From positions 3,940 to 67,939 of the forward strand of contig CAKPYB010000015.1 of assembly GCA_934202525.1 (NCBI GenBank): a stretch of 64,000 nucleotides of DNA, written 5' to 3'. Both the position numbers and the translations under genes were made by a program. Shown piece after piece: positions 33,338 through 40,690 of the stretch. Each line of letters begins with the position of its first letter. The stretch's first letter is position 1. Source of the DNA: an uncultured Prevotella sp. (GTDB taxonomy: Bacteria; Bacteroidota; Bacteroidia; Bacteroidales; Bacteroidaceae). Below the pieces are notes generated by a model. It was not told the origin of the DNA. It searched no databases and saw only the letters and a list, made by a program, of their open reading frames with translations.

Positions 33338-34501
33338 ATGAAGAAATATGATTATCTTATAGTTGGCTCCGGCCTCTTCGGAGCCACATTCGCCCATCTG
33401 GCTCATAAGCAGGGCAAAACTTGTCTGGTGATAGATAAGCGACCACATCTCGGTGGCAATATCTATTGCGAGAACATTGAGGGCATCAACGTACATAAGT
33501 ATGGGGCACACATCTTCCATACATCCAACAAAGAGGTGTGGAACTTCGTCAACTCTATCGTTGAGTTCAACCGCTACACCAACTCGCCTGTAGCAAACTA
33601 CAAGGGCAAGCTCTATAATCTGCCTTTCAATATGAATACCTTCTATCAGATGTGGGGCGTAACCACTCCTGAAGAAGCACAGGCTAAAATTGATGAGCAG
33701 AAGGCAGAAGCCGTGGCTAAGATGAAGGCCGATGGTGTAAGCGAACCTCGCAATCTGGAGGAACAGGCTCAGGTGCTCATCGGTAAAGATATCTATGAGC
33801 GTCTCATCAAGGGATACACAGAGAAGCAATGGGGACGAAAGTGTACAGACTTGCCAGCCTTCATCATCAAGCGCCTGCCGGTACGCCTCATCTTCGACAA
33901 CAATTACTTCAACGACAAGTATCAGGGAATCCCTATAGGTGGATACAACAAACTCATTGATGGTTTACTTAATGGGGCAGATACAAAGGTATCAGTTGAC
34001 TTCTTTAAAGACGAGATAGAACTTCCAAACGGCAACAAGGGATTACTGAAAGACAATTGGAAAGCGCTTGCCTCTAAGCTTGTTTTCACAGGCAAGATTG
34101 ATGAGTTCTACAACTATCAGTTGGGTAAACTCAACTATCGCACCGTCCGCTTTGAGCAGGAAGCCATCGACTGCCCTAATTATCAGGGCAATGCCGTGGT
34201 AAACTATACAGAGCGCGAAGTGCCATATACCCGAGTGATAGAGCACAAGCATTTTGAAATGTTCGGAGCAGAAGTCTATGAAACCCCGAAAACGGTTATC
34301 TCTAAGGAATATTCCACCGAATGGAAGGATGGCATGGAGCCATACTATCCGGTAAACGACAAGGAGAATTCTGAACTGTATGCCCAGTATAAGAACCTGG
34401 CAGACCAGGAAGAAGATGTTATCTTTGGCGGCCGCCTTGCCGAATACAAATATTACGACATGGCTCCTATCATAGAGAAAGCATTGGCTATGTTCAAATA
34501 A
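33338..34501 (+). CDS. glf: UDP-galactopyranose mutase
   Basis: 387-residue flavoenzyme converting UDP-galactopyranose to UDP-galactofuranose. FAD-binding motif YLIVGSGLFGATFAHLA, then DKRPHLGGNIY, NVHKYGAHIFHTSNKEVW, NLPFNMNTFYQMWGV and the C-terminal PVNDKENSELYAQYK are typical of bacterial Glf. The presence of glf implies galactofuranose in the surface glycan and supports the galactofuranosyltransferase reading of the gene at 28623. Base composition returns to the balanced level here, unlike the three GT2 genes before it. Confidence 0.96.
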   Translation: MKKYDYLIVGSGLFGATFAHLAHKQGKTCLVIDKRPHLGGNIYCENIEGINVHKYGAHIFHTSNKEVWNFVNSIVEFNRYTNSPVANYKGKLYNLPFNMNTFYQMWGVTTPEEAQAKIDEQKAEAVAKMKADGVSEPRNLEEQAQVLIGKDIYERLIKGYTEKQWGRKCTDLPAFIIKRLPVRLIFDNNYFNDKYQGIPIGGYNKLIDGLLNGADTKVSVDFFKDEIELPNGNKGLLKDNWKALASKLVFTGKIDEFYNYQLGKLNYRTVRFEQEAIDCPNYQGNAVVNYTEREVPYTRVIEHKHFEMFGAEVYETPKTVISKEYSTEWKDGMEPYYPVNDKENSELYAQYKNLADQEEDVIFGGRLAEYKYYDMAPIIEKALAMFK

Positions 34502-34539
34502 CATAGTTTAGTATATAAAGGCAAAACGATACTCATACA

Positions 34540-36429
34540 ATGAAATATCAGATATTTAAGCAAAAGTCCTCAGAAATGAAGGGACTGAATTTGCGCATTC
34601 GAGAAGTAAAACAGGGATTCTTGTTTTTTGCCTTCTCTACATTACTGATTGCCCTGCAGTTTGGGCTCTACATCACAGATTCATCAATACTCGAGTTGAT
34701 GGATTTAGAGGGATGGTTATTCTTCATAACCTCCTGCATCAGCCATGCAGCCATGTTTGCGCTGATACCATATCTTCTTAGTCTCATCTTTACGTTTTGC
34801 AGATGTACTAAGACAGCTAGAATCGTACAGATTGTCGGCGTGGTGCTGCTCTGCATCATCAACTATCTCAACTCGCAGGTGTATGCCATCTATCATTTCC
34901 ATATCAACGGCTTTGTGTTGAGTATGGTATTCGGCGAGGGAGCCGGAGAGATTTTTAATTTTGATATAATGCTGTATCTGAAGGAGATAGCACTCTTCCT
35001 GGTTGTTGCAGCCATCGTTGTAGGTGTATGGTATGCCTCTTATCTTCTATGGAAGAAACGCCAGAAGGCATACGCCTGGCTCATCGCAGGAAGCATCATC
35101 GGCTGCACCCTCTTTGCCCATCTTTGCCATATCTATGGAGCCTTCTATCAGCAGCCTTCCGTGATGAAGAGCAGCGCATTGTTGCCTTATTACTTCCCAA
35201 CTACTTCGAATGGTCTGTTGCTGAAATTAGGATGTACGCCTCCTAGAGAAAGCATGATACAGATGAATGGCAAGCAGAGTGCGGATATCCAATATCCTAT
35301 CCAACCGTTACAGAAAGAGAAGATGAACCCAGATTCACTGCCGAATATCATCTTCATTCTGATAGACTCCTGGAACTCCCGTTCCTTAACAGCCGAATGC
35401 ATGCCGAATGCCTATCAGTTTGCCCAGCAAAACCAATGGTTCAGCAATCACGTAAGCGGCAGTAATGGAACCCGAAGCGGCGTGTTCAGCCTCTTCTTCG
35501 GACTATCCTGCTATTACTGGGAGAGTTTCGACCCTGCCCATATCCAGCCAGTCTTCATCAAGCGCCTGCAGGAACTGGGCTACGAGATACAGACCTATCC
35601 GAGTGCCACCTTTGCCGACCCACCATTCGGCAGAGTTATCTTTGGCGGAGTGCCAGGCATCCATACCGAGACGAAAGGCAATACTCCGCTGGAGCGAGAT
35701 ACAAGGATAGCAGAGGAATTCATCAGCGATTCTCAGCAGCATAAGAAGAGCGAGAAGCCTTTCTTCTCATTCCTGTTCTTCGACCTGCCTCATAGCTTTG
35801 GACTTCCTGCCGACAAGAACAAGCGTTTCCAGCCTGCTTGGGCGTATGCCGACTATACCAAACTCAGCAACGATATGGATCCTACTCCTTTCTGGAATAT
35901 GTATCGCAACTGTTGCTATCAGGACGACCTGCTGCTGGGCCGCATCTTCGAGACCCTGAAGAAAGAGGGACTGATGGATAACACCATCATCGTTCTTTCG
36001 GGCGATCACAGTCAGGAGTTTAATGAGAACCATCATAATTACTGGGGACATAACGGCAACTTCTCTAAAGCCCAGATTGGCGTGCCTATGATCTGGCATG
36101 TTCCTGGCGCAAAGCCTCAGAAGTTTACGCATCGCACCACTCATTATGATGTAGTTCCTACATTGATGAAGAATCATCTGGGCATAAAGAACAATCCTGC
36201 CGATTATTCGATGGGCAGAATGATGACGGATAAGACGCCTAGACTGTGGCATGTAGTAGGCAGTAATCTGAACTATGCCTTCATCATCAACAACGACACC
36301 ATTCTGGAGAAGACAGCCGACGGTGCCCTGGATATTTATGATGCCCATATGAATCCGGTAAAGAACTACCGCCTGCCAGCAAAGCAGTTTGATAAAGCCA
36401 TCAAGCAGCTCAACAGGTTCTTTAAATAA
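34540..36429 (+). CDS. Membrane sulfatase-fold protein, YejM/PbgA-like (DUF3413 + sulfatase)
   Basis: 629 residues. About five TM helices (20-220) in the DUF3413 arrangement precede a periplasmic alkaline-phosphatase-superfamily domain (about 265-600). IIFILIDSWNSRSL carries the first metal aspartate and VSGSNGTRSGVFSLFFGLS corresponds to the SGNxTRxGxFxxxYG loop of YejM; LSGDHSQEFNE and NYWGHNGNF supply further metal ligands. E. coli YejM senses LPS and restrains LpxC turnover; whether this relative regulates or catalyses is unknown. It closes the glycan cluster, 38 bp after glf, and is followed by a strong terminator. Confidence 0.82.
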   Translation: MKYQIFKQKSSEMKGLNLRIREVKQGFLFFAFSTLLIALQFGLYITDSSILELMDLEGWLFFITSCISHAAMFALIPYLLSLIFTFCRCTKTARIVQIVGVVLLCIINYLNSQVYAIYHFHINGFVLSMVFGEGAGEIFNFDIMLYLKEIALFLVVAAIVVGVWYASYLLWKKRQKAYAWLIAGSIIGCTLFAHLCHIYGAFYQQPSVMKSSALLPYYFPTTSNGLLLKLGCTPPRESMIQMNGKQSADIQYPIQPLQKEKMNPDSLPNIIFILIDSWNSRSLTAECMPNAYQFAQQNQWFSNHVSGSNGTRSGVFSLFFGLSCYYWESFDPAHIQPVFIKRLQELGYEIQTYPSATFADPPFGRVIFGGVPGIHTETKGNTPLERDTRIAEEFISDSQQHKKSEKPFFSFLFFDLPHSFGLPADKNKRFQPAWAYADYTKLSNDMDPTPFWNMYRNCCYQDDLLLGRIFETLKKEGLMDNTIIVLSGDHSQEFNENHHNYWGHNGNFSKAQIGVPMIWHVPGAKPQKFTHRTTHYDVVPTLMKNHLGIKNNPADYSMGRMMTDKTPRLWHVVGSNLNYAFIINNDTILEKTADGALDIYDAHMNPVKNYRLPAKQFDKAIKQLNRFFK

Positions 36430-36446
36430 GAAAAGGTAAAATCAGA

Positions 36447-36500
36447 AAAGCCCCTTCAGCAACCCAGGGTTTCATATTCCTGGAATACTGAAGGGGCTTT
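36447..36500 (+). terminator. Terminator of the glycan cluster
   Basis: AAAGCCCCTTCAG (36447-36459) pairs perfectly with CTGAAGGGGCTTT (36488-36500); an inner CCAGG/CCTGG extends the structure. It lies just after the YejM-like gene stop. Confidence 0.85.
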
Positions 36501-36511
36501 ATACATTTATG

Positions 36512-36531
36512 ATTCCTTCCACACTCTTCTC
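36512..36531 (-). pseudogene. 20-bp relic of the 3' end of an ATPase gene
   Basis: ATTCCTTCCACACTCTTCTC here is identical to 38786-38805, the C-terminal codons of the intact ATPase gene (Lys-Arg-Arg-Val-Trp region). It marks the edge of a decayed module. Confidence 0.6.
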
Positions 36532-36610
36532 ATAAGCAGAAAAACATTGACAGCAATACAAAGCGACATTTTTTAGATGAGACTACTATTTTTCGGCCGA
36601 TTATTGATTT

Positions 36611-36716
36611 TTGAGAGCTTGCAATATTAAGAGCCGAGCTTGCAATATTAAGCAATGAACTTGCAATATTAAGCCACGAGCTTGCAATATTAAGAGCCGA
36701 GCTTGCAATATTACTT
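36611..36716. repeat. Five 21-bp tandem repeats (CTTGCAATATTA core)
   Basis: The core CTTGCAATATTA starts at 36618, 36639, 36660, 36681 and 36702, an exact 21-bp period, joined by variable AGAGCCGAG-like linkers. A related but diverged motif (GAACTTGCAACCTTA) lies at about 36752-36766. On the reverse strand the repeat is open and would encode a seven-residue N-I-A-S-S unit. No spacers of CRISPR type are present. Confidence 0.93.
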
Positions 36717-36768
36717 GGTATATTTGAGCCAGAGCATGGTATTAGAGCCAGAACTTGCAACCTTACGG

Positions 36769-36920
36769 AACAGAAGTACACAATATCCTTCTGTTTTTTC
36801 GTCAATAGCACTCTTTTAGTGTCATGGTCGGTGTCAGAGTGTCTAAGTCTAGTGTCATGGTCTTCGACTTAGTTACTTTTTCCTCTCCAAACCATGATGA
36901 CAAATTCCAGTGTTAACACA
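36769..36920 (-). pseudogene. Decayed fragment of an AlbA_2-type gene (C-terminal part)
   Basis: 36769-36870 aligns by eye with 37246-37320 of the intact AlbA_2 gene (shared ATATCCTTCTG, GTCTTCGACTTxGTTACTTTTT), and then jumps to match 37421-37460 (CTCTCCAAACC-TGATGAC-AATTCC). The intervening 54-bp repeats are deleted. On the reverse strand it would encode LTKKQKDIVYFCSV, close to LTNKQKDIINFCSV of the intact protein, before leaving the family pattern. It is therefore a broken paralogue. Confidence 0.75.
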
Positions 36921-36958
36921 CGGCATAATACACAGTTTTTCGACACATCTGCTCTTTC

Positions 36959-36998
36959 TACTGCAAAAACAGTCGCAATTGCGACAATTTTTGCAGTA
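36959..36998. repeat. 40-bp near-perfect palindrome
   Basis: TACTGCAAAAA (36959-36969) pairs with TTTTTGCAGTA (36988-36998) and TCGCAA with TTGCGA at the centre; only three positions per arm fail. There is no gene immediately either side. It could be an operator or a terminator remnant of the decayed module. Confidence 0.75.
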
Positions 36999-37027
36999 CA
37001 AATGATAAAAGGCTAAGAAATTTACGT

Positions 37028-37057
37028 TAACTTCCACACTCTTCTCTTGAGCCACAA
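37028..37057 (-). pseudogene. Second relic of an ATPase-gene 3' end
   Basis: 27 bp at 37031-37057 are identical to 38790-38816, encoding L-W-L-K-R-R-V-W at the C-terminus of the intact ATPase. The rest of the gene is missing. It abuts the stop of the AlbA_2 gene, showing that ATPase/AlbA_2 modules were once arranged in tandem here. The remaining sequence of the 644-bp gap (36430-37073) shows no other feature. Confidence 0.65.
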
Positions 37058-37073
37058 GGAATCCATATACTTC

Positions 37074-38651
37074 TTATCTTATATTTACTTTCTTGTATTT
37101 CTGATTACTTGCTGTAGGATTATCAGGATTAGTCATCTGCAGATATCCTGCTGCAACAAGAGACGTGATGTAACGTTCACGATTCTTTGTCTGATTCGAA
37201 ACACCTAATCGTTCCATAATTTCTAGTGATGTACGTGGTACAGAACAGAAATTGATGATATCCTTCTGCTTGTTTGTCAAAGTCACTTTTTTAGTATTAT
37301 AGTCTTCGACTTGGTTACTTTTTCCACAGACTTCGTTACCAACTTGGTTACTTTCAGCTTCGACTTGGTTACTTTTTCCATGGACTTCGTTACCGACTTG
37401 GTTACTTTCAACTTCAACTTGGTTACTTTCTCCTCTCCAAACCGTGATGACGAATTCCTGTGCCTTATCATTATTCGTAAATGTGACATTGACATCTTCG
37501 TCAAGTGCACGGGTGATACCGCTGCCCACACCAGTGTATGGCAGCAAATATATGGCATTATTGAAAAGGAACATATTGCGAGGCATAGAAGTTCCTGCCT
37601 TGATATCTTCAATAGTGAGTCCATTAGGCAATGCACCCGGACTATGAATCTCCACACGATTGTCGAAGATGAATATTCTGACAGGAGCTTTCAGATTCAG
37701 CGAGCGGTGTACAAGGCTATTAACCGTAAACTCAACCAAACTGCTGTAAGGAATCTCCAACTTACCCATACTGTTGAATTCATCTCCCACCTGCACGTTA
37801 TGCAAATTGCGAGTGAAGAAATCCATAATGGTGTCATATTGGTGAAGTAAGTTTCCCTCCATCTCTGAATCATTCACTTTGTCACGGAAAACCTTACCGC
37901 CTATGCTATTGCCAGCAAAACAGATACACTTGGCTGTCATCATCGGCATCCAGCGCTGGGTGTATCTGCCAAACAGAAGCATCGCAGCAACGGTCAATGT
38001 ACCATCGGGACGAATAAATCGCAAGTTGCGAAGTATCTTCTCACAATCATGTCCCTTAGCTATGGCAGAGCATATCGCATCAAGTGATGCCTCATTAAAG
38101 GTGTCACCTATCAGACCTTTCTTCTCCAATACTCTCTCAAAACGATTGCCCAAAAACAGCTTGATGGTCGTTTCATCAAGGTCGTTGATGGTTGCATCCC
38201 TCACACCAGCCTCATCAGGAGCAAAACTTCCGCAGTCGGTCATCATTTCTGCAAGTTCGGCATTATCGAACACCTTACGCTTGTCGGCACCATTCTTCAC
38301 CCATACAATTCCTTTGTTGTCGTGATAAGGCTTGTTGAGTCCTTCCTTTACTGTTGCAATAACCAAGTAGCCATCTTCCACTTCAACAGTATCTATCTTG
38401 ATCAGTATAGAGGGTACTACATTTTCAGATGCCATATCGCTCAACAGGTTAGTAGTTTCCTGTACCTCTGAATACGACAAGGCATTGGTTCCTCCTGTCT
38501 TATCCTTTATACCAACTACCAACTTGCCTCCATGTGAATTACTGAAAGCCACCAACTCACAGGCAATATCATATTTGTCGAGAATGCGTTCCTTGAACTG
38601 CATCCCCGACACCTCGCCAGCCTTTATCTGTTTCAGTATATTATCCATCAT
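37074..38651 (-). CDS. AlbA_2 (Schlafen-type) and HATPase_c_4 domain protein with winged-helix tail
   Basis: 525 residues. AlbA_2/divergent-AAA_4 domain (about 10-125; FKERILDKYDIACELVAFSNSHGG, VWVKNGADKRKV), a GHKL-type HATPase_c_4 region (about 295-385; PYSSLVEFTVNSLVHRSL, VEIHSPGALPNGLT), a repetitive linker of S-N-Q-V units (409-448), and a winged-helix C-terminus (about 456-515). Such proteins are annotated as transcriptional regulators or RNA-binding/ATP-binding proteins; function is not established. They abound in Prevotella. Two ATGs in a row at the start; the first is used. A -7 element (reverse TAACTTTG) lies at 38707-38714. It stands next to a degraded copy of itself and an AAA ATPase. 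Confidence 0.83.
   Translation of the reverse strand: MMDNILKQIKAGEVSGMQFKERILDKYDIACELVAFSNSHGGKLVVGIKDKTGGTNALSYSEVQETTNLLSDMASENVVPSILIKIDTVEVEDGYLVIATVKEGLNKPYHDNKGIVWVKNGADKRKVFDNAELAEMMTDCGSFAPDEAGVRDATINDLDETTIKLFLGNRFERVLEKKGLIGDTFNEASLDAICSAIAKGHDCEKILRNLRFIRPDGTLTVAAMLLFGRYTQRWMPMMTAKCICFAGNSIGGKVFRDKVNDSEMEGNLLHQYDTIMDFFTRNLHNVQVGDEFNSMGKLEIPYSSLVEFTVNSLVHRSLNLKAPVRIFIFDNRVEIHSPGALPNGLTIEDIKAGTSMPRNMFLFNNAIYLLPYTGVGSGITRALDEDVNVTFTNNDKAQEFVITVWRGESNQVEVESNQVGNEVHGKSNQVEAESNQVGNEVCGKSNQVEDYNTKKVTLTNKQKDIINFCSVPRTSLEIMERLGVSNQTKNRERYITSLVAAGYLQMTNPDNPTASNQKYKKVNIR
37307..37432 (-). repeat. 54-bp in-frame tandem repeats in the AlbA_2 gene linker
   Basis: Two 54-bp units (37307-37360, 37361-37414) and a third of a unit (37415-37432), each containing two ACTTGGTTACTTT sub-repeats, encode 18-residue units with repeated S-N-Q-V. 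The length is a multiple of three, so unit gain or loss would keep frame. Confidence 0.9.
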
Positions 38652-38706
38652 TCTTTGATAAATTCTTTGTTCAACAACTCGTTATTAAATTAGGTGAATA
38701 CCCTTG

Positions 38707-38714
38707 CAAAGTTA
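38707..38714 (-). promoter_or_regulatory. Putative AlbA_2 gene promoter, -7 element
   Basis: Reverse-strand TAACTTTG, 56 bp before the start codon, matches the Bacteroidota -7 consensus; no -33 TTTG seen. Confidence 0.5.
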
Positions 38715-38780
38715 CAACAATATTTTTAAATAAAGGTGAAATGCTCTCAAAAAAGTTACGGAGACACCTTTAAAATCCTT

Positions 38781-39935
38781 TTATAATTCCTTCCACACTC
38801 TTCTCTTGAGCCACAACGCCAAGATGGGGTCACTCATTTCCAGATGTTTAGGGGCTGGTATCGTAACCAGATCTTTCACCATCAAGGATTTCTTAAGGCG
38901 GGTCACATTGGCAGCAGTACCTAGGCGATAGGTTTCCAATATTGCAGTCTGGGTGAAACCTGTATGTACTCCATTGATAATAGCATGCAGGAAATTCATC
39001 TGATAGGCAGAAAGGTCTTCGGTTTGCTGGATAAACAAGGGCTCGCAGGCATCCAACAACCGGTCTATTCCATATTTCAAGTCCTCTTCTGTAGCTGCTG
39101 ATTCATCTTGCACGCGCAACCATACAAACCATGCCAACTGCTGTACATAAGAAGAATATCGGTCTGTTACCTGACAGATTTCACGAGCCAACTCTTCTGA
39201 GATATGCTTGCCAGTAGATTCGAAACGCTGACAGATATACTCCACCCAGTCTTTCTCGCTAATCTTGTTCAGATAGAAGAAATCACCAAAGCGATAGAAT
39301 GGGTAACTGGCATTCTGGAACATCTGTTCCATCATGTGTTTCTTGCTTCCATAAAGGCAGTAAGAAACATGGCTCTGTAATTGCCATACGCTACGGAGTT
39401 TCTTCTGGAAGGTCAAGGAATCAGGAAAATCACCTATCTGCTGAAATTCATCGATGCAGACTACGATATGACAACCCTTTGACCGAGCTATCATTTCCGG
39501 AAGTCTCAAAACCTCTTCGGTGGTATTGTTACCAGCATTATACTCCAACGCCAAAGAGAAATCTGTCAAAGGATCTTGTCCGATACTGATTTTCGGAACG
39601 AAACGGCTTAAGAATACCTTGGCATTCTCCATCCATTCTTCCCATTTTGAAGAAGTAGCCCGAACCACAGCCGTGGCAAAAGCATTGATAAAATCATTCT
39701 CAGAACGACAGCCAAAGGCATCTATACGAGCTATCCTGATGTCTTCGCTCTCTACAAGCGAACACACCTTATCCACCAATGAAGTCTTACCCATACGACG
39801 AGGTGAAATCAATATCGTATTCACTCCATACGTAAAGTTCGCCTTCAGGCGTTCTGTTTCCTCTCTACGGTCGGTGAAGGAATCTCCCTCCACCCGAACA
39901 CCGAATACAAACGGAGCTTCTTTACTTTTTCTCAT
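38781..39935 (-). CDS. AAA-family ATPase, archaeal-ATPase-like (paralogue 1)
   Basis: 384 residues. Walker A is SPRRMGKTSL (44-53), Walker B is HIVVCIDEFQQIGDF, and a sensor-like YCLYGSKKHMMEQMF follows; the C-terminus is a winged-helix region ending DPILALWLKRRVW, as in the STAND-like archaeal ATPase (PF01637) group. Function unknown; relatives are multicopy in Prevotella and Bacteroides. A TTG at 39971 extends the frame, but the ATG at 39935 (MRKSKEAPFVFG) matches the paralogue at 42207. Its leader of about 220 nt carries a REP-like palindrome, and the promoter contains a tandem-palindrome element. Confidence 0.83.
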   Translation of the reverse strand: MRKSKEAPFVFGVRVEGDSFTDRREETERLKANFTYGVNTILISPRRMGKTSLVDKVCSLVESEDIRIARIDAFGCRSENDFINAFATAVVRATSSKWEEWMENAKVFLSRFVPKISIGQDPLTDFSLALEYNAGNNTTEEVLRLPEMIARSKGCHIVVCIDEFQQIGDFPDSLTFQKKLRSVWQLQSHVSYCLYGSKKHMMEQMFQNASYPFYRFGDFFYLNKISEKDWVEYICQRFESTGKHISEELAREICQVTDRYSSYVQQLAWFVWLRVQDESAATEEDLKYGIDRLLDACEPLFIQQTEDLSAYQMNFLHAIINGVHTGFTQTAILETYRLGTAANVTRLKKSLMVKDLVTIPAPKHLEMSDPILALWLKRRVWKEL

Positions 39936-39982
39936 AATCACTACCTTATTATATAATACTGAATTTCGCAAGCAAGCTCCAC

Positions 39983-40055
39983 ACGCCCTGAAGGGGCAGA
40001 AGCTCTTAACCCAGGGCGCTGCCCTGGGCTAGGAGCTTTTGGGCCTTCAGCCCGT
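39983..40055. repeat. REP-like palindromic element (CCCAGGGC core)
   Basis: CCCAGGGC-GCT-GCCCTGGG (40010-40028) is flanked by longer imperfect arms, GCCCTGAAGG...AGAAGCTC on the left and GAGCTTTTGGGCC-TTCAG on the right, making a nested hairpin of about 70 nt. I recognise this CCCAGGGC palindrome type as recurrent in Bacteroidota genomes, but only one copy is in this window. It falls in the leader of the ATPase gene. Confidence 0.75.
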
Positions 40056-40161
40056 ACTTAAACCACATGCGAAAGTTCTGTTATCAAATCTTCTGCAAAG
40101 AAAATGCAAACGAGCGCAATGAAAGCTTGCTTTCAAATTGCCGAGTGCAGCTTTTCTTCTG

Positions 40162-40219
40162 CAAAGATAGCAAAAAAAAACAAATTAAACAAGGTTGTTT
40201 TAAACAAAGTTGTTTAAAA
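40162..40219 (-). promoter_or_regulatory. ATPase-1 promoter with two tandem 15-bp palindromic operator-like units
   Basis: Reverse-strand TATCTTTG lies at 40162-40169. Upstream of it (40185-40219) are two tandem 15-bp units, TTAAACAAGGTTGTT and TTAAACAAAGTTGTT, each an AACAA-n2-TTGTT inverted repeat; the second extends to perfect 10-bp arms (40198-40219). They cover the -33 region, as a repressor or activator site would. Confidence 0.65.
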
Positions 40220-40252
40220 TCATCATTTTTATTACGAATTAACTAATAATCA

Positions 40253-40315
40253 ATGGATTACGAGCACTACGCCAAAGAACTAAACGGGATAATTTTTAAA
40301 ACACGGACAAATTGA
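40253..40315 (+). CDS. Possible 20-codon leader ORF
   Basis: ATG at 40253 opens a 20-residue frame (MDYEHYAKELNGIIFKTRTN) whose TGA stop lies inside the hairpin cluster at 40301-40405. It could be a leader peptide, a relic of a longer gene whose reading continues in another frame after 40312, or chance. There is no homology I recognise. Confidence 0.3.
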   Translation: MDYEHYAKELNGIIFKTRTN

Positions 40316-40405
40316 ATTTGTCCGGATGGTTGTCCGGCAGCTTTGTAATCAAAAGAAAATCAGTAAGTTATGAGCAGCCGGACAATTTGTCCGTGTTATT
40401 TTTTT
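40301..40405 (+). promoter_or_regulatory. Set of mutually exclusive hairpins ending in a T-tract (attenuator-like)
   Basis: Three CGGACAA-type palindromes occur: 40304-40324 (10-bp arms, 1-nt spacer), 40322-40337 (CCGGA/TCCGG) and 40379-40393. In addition 40301-40314 pairs perfectly over 14 bp with 40383-40396, followed by TATTTTTTT. The pairings exclude one another. This resembles a transcription attenuator, but no + strand promoter upstream of it was identified. Confidence 0.5.
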
Positions 40406-40441
40406 ATGAAAAAGGAAGAAGAAGAAAAAGGGGGTTACGGA

Positions 40442-40551
40442 TTGAGACGAAAACCTGTTATCCGAGAAGCTATAACCTGGCACCCGAGAAACTATGATTT
40501 AGCACATAAGAACCTATGTTTTCCGCCCCACAAAACTATGACTTAGATTTT
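40442..40551. repeat. 22-bp iteron-like direct repeats upstream of the DUF3987 gene
   Basis: Consecutive units of exactly 22 bp at 40464-40485, 40486-40507, 40508-40529 and 40530-40551 share a GAGAA-CTATGA-TTAGCA type core (about 13-15 of 22 positions between neighbours). A more diverged fifth unit may lie at 40442-40463. A spacing of two helical turns and position before a primase/helicase-related gene resemble plasmid replication iterons. Nothing else was recognised in this 755-bp gap beyond the features listed. Confidence 0.6.
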
Positions 40552-40607
40552 TTAACACAATTTGCTCCAAATGGCTGCTGAATTTCGGACCTTATCACAC
40601 GCTCAAA

Positions 40608-40639
40608 TTTGGCGGTTACAGAAGATAGTCGTATTTTTG
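40608..40639 (+). promoter_or_regulatory. DUF3987 gene promoter, -33 TTTG / -7 TATTTTTG
   Basis: TTTG at 40608-40611 and TATTTTTG at 40632-40639, 20 bp apart, give a full consensus match with a leader of about 45 nt. It lies directly after the 22-bp repeats. Confidence 0.72.
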
Positions 40640-40690
40640 CCCCCGTTTACCGGATATTCCGACAAGCTAACTTTTAAACATTAAATAATT

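Noticed and set aside
36611-36716. CRISPR array
   Set aside because: Repeats are contiguous 21-bp units without unique spacers of constant length, and there are no cas genes.
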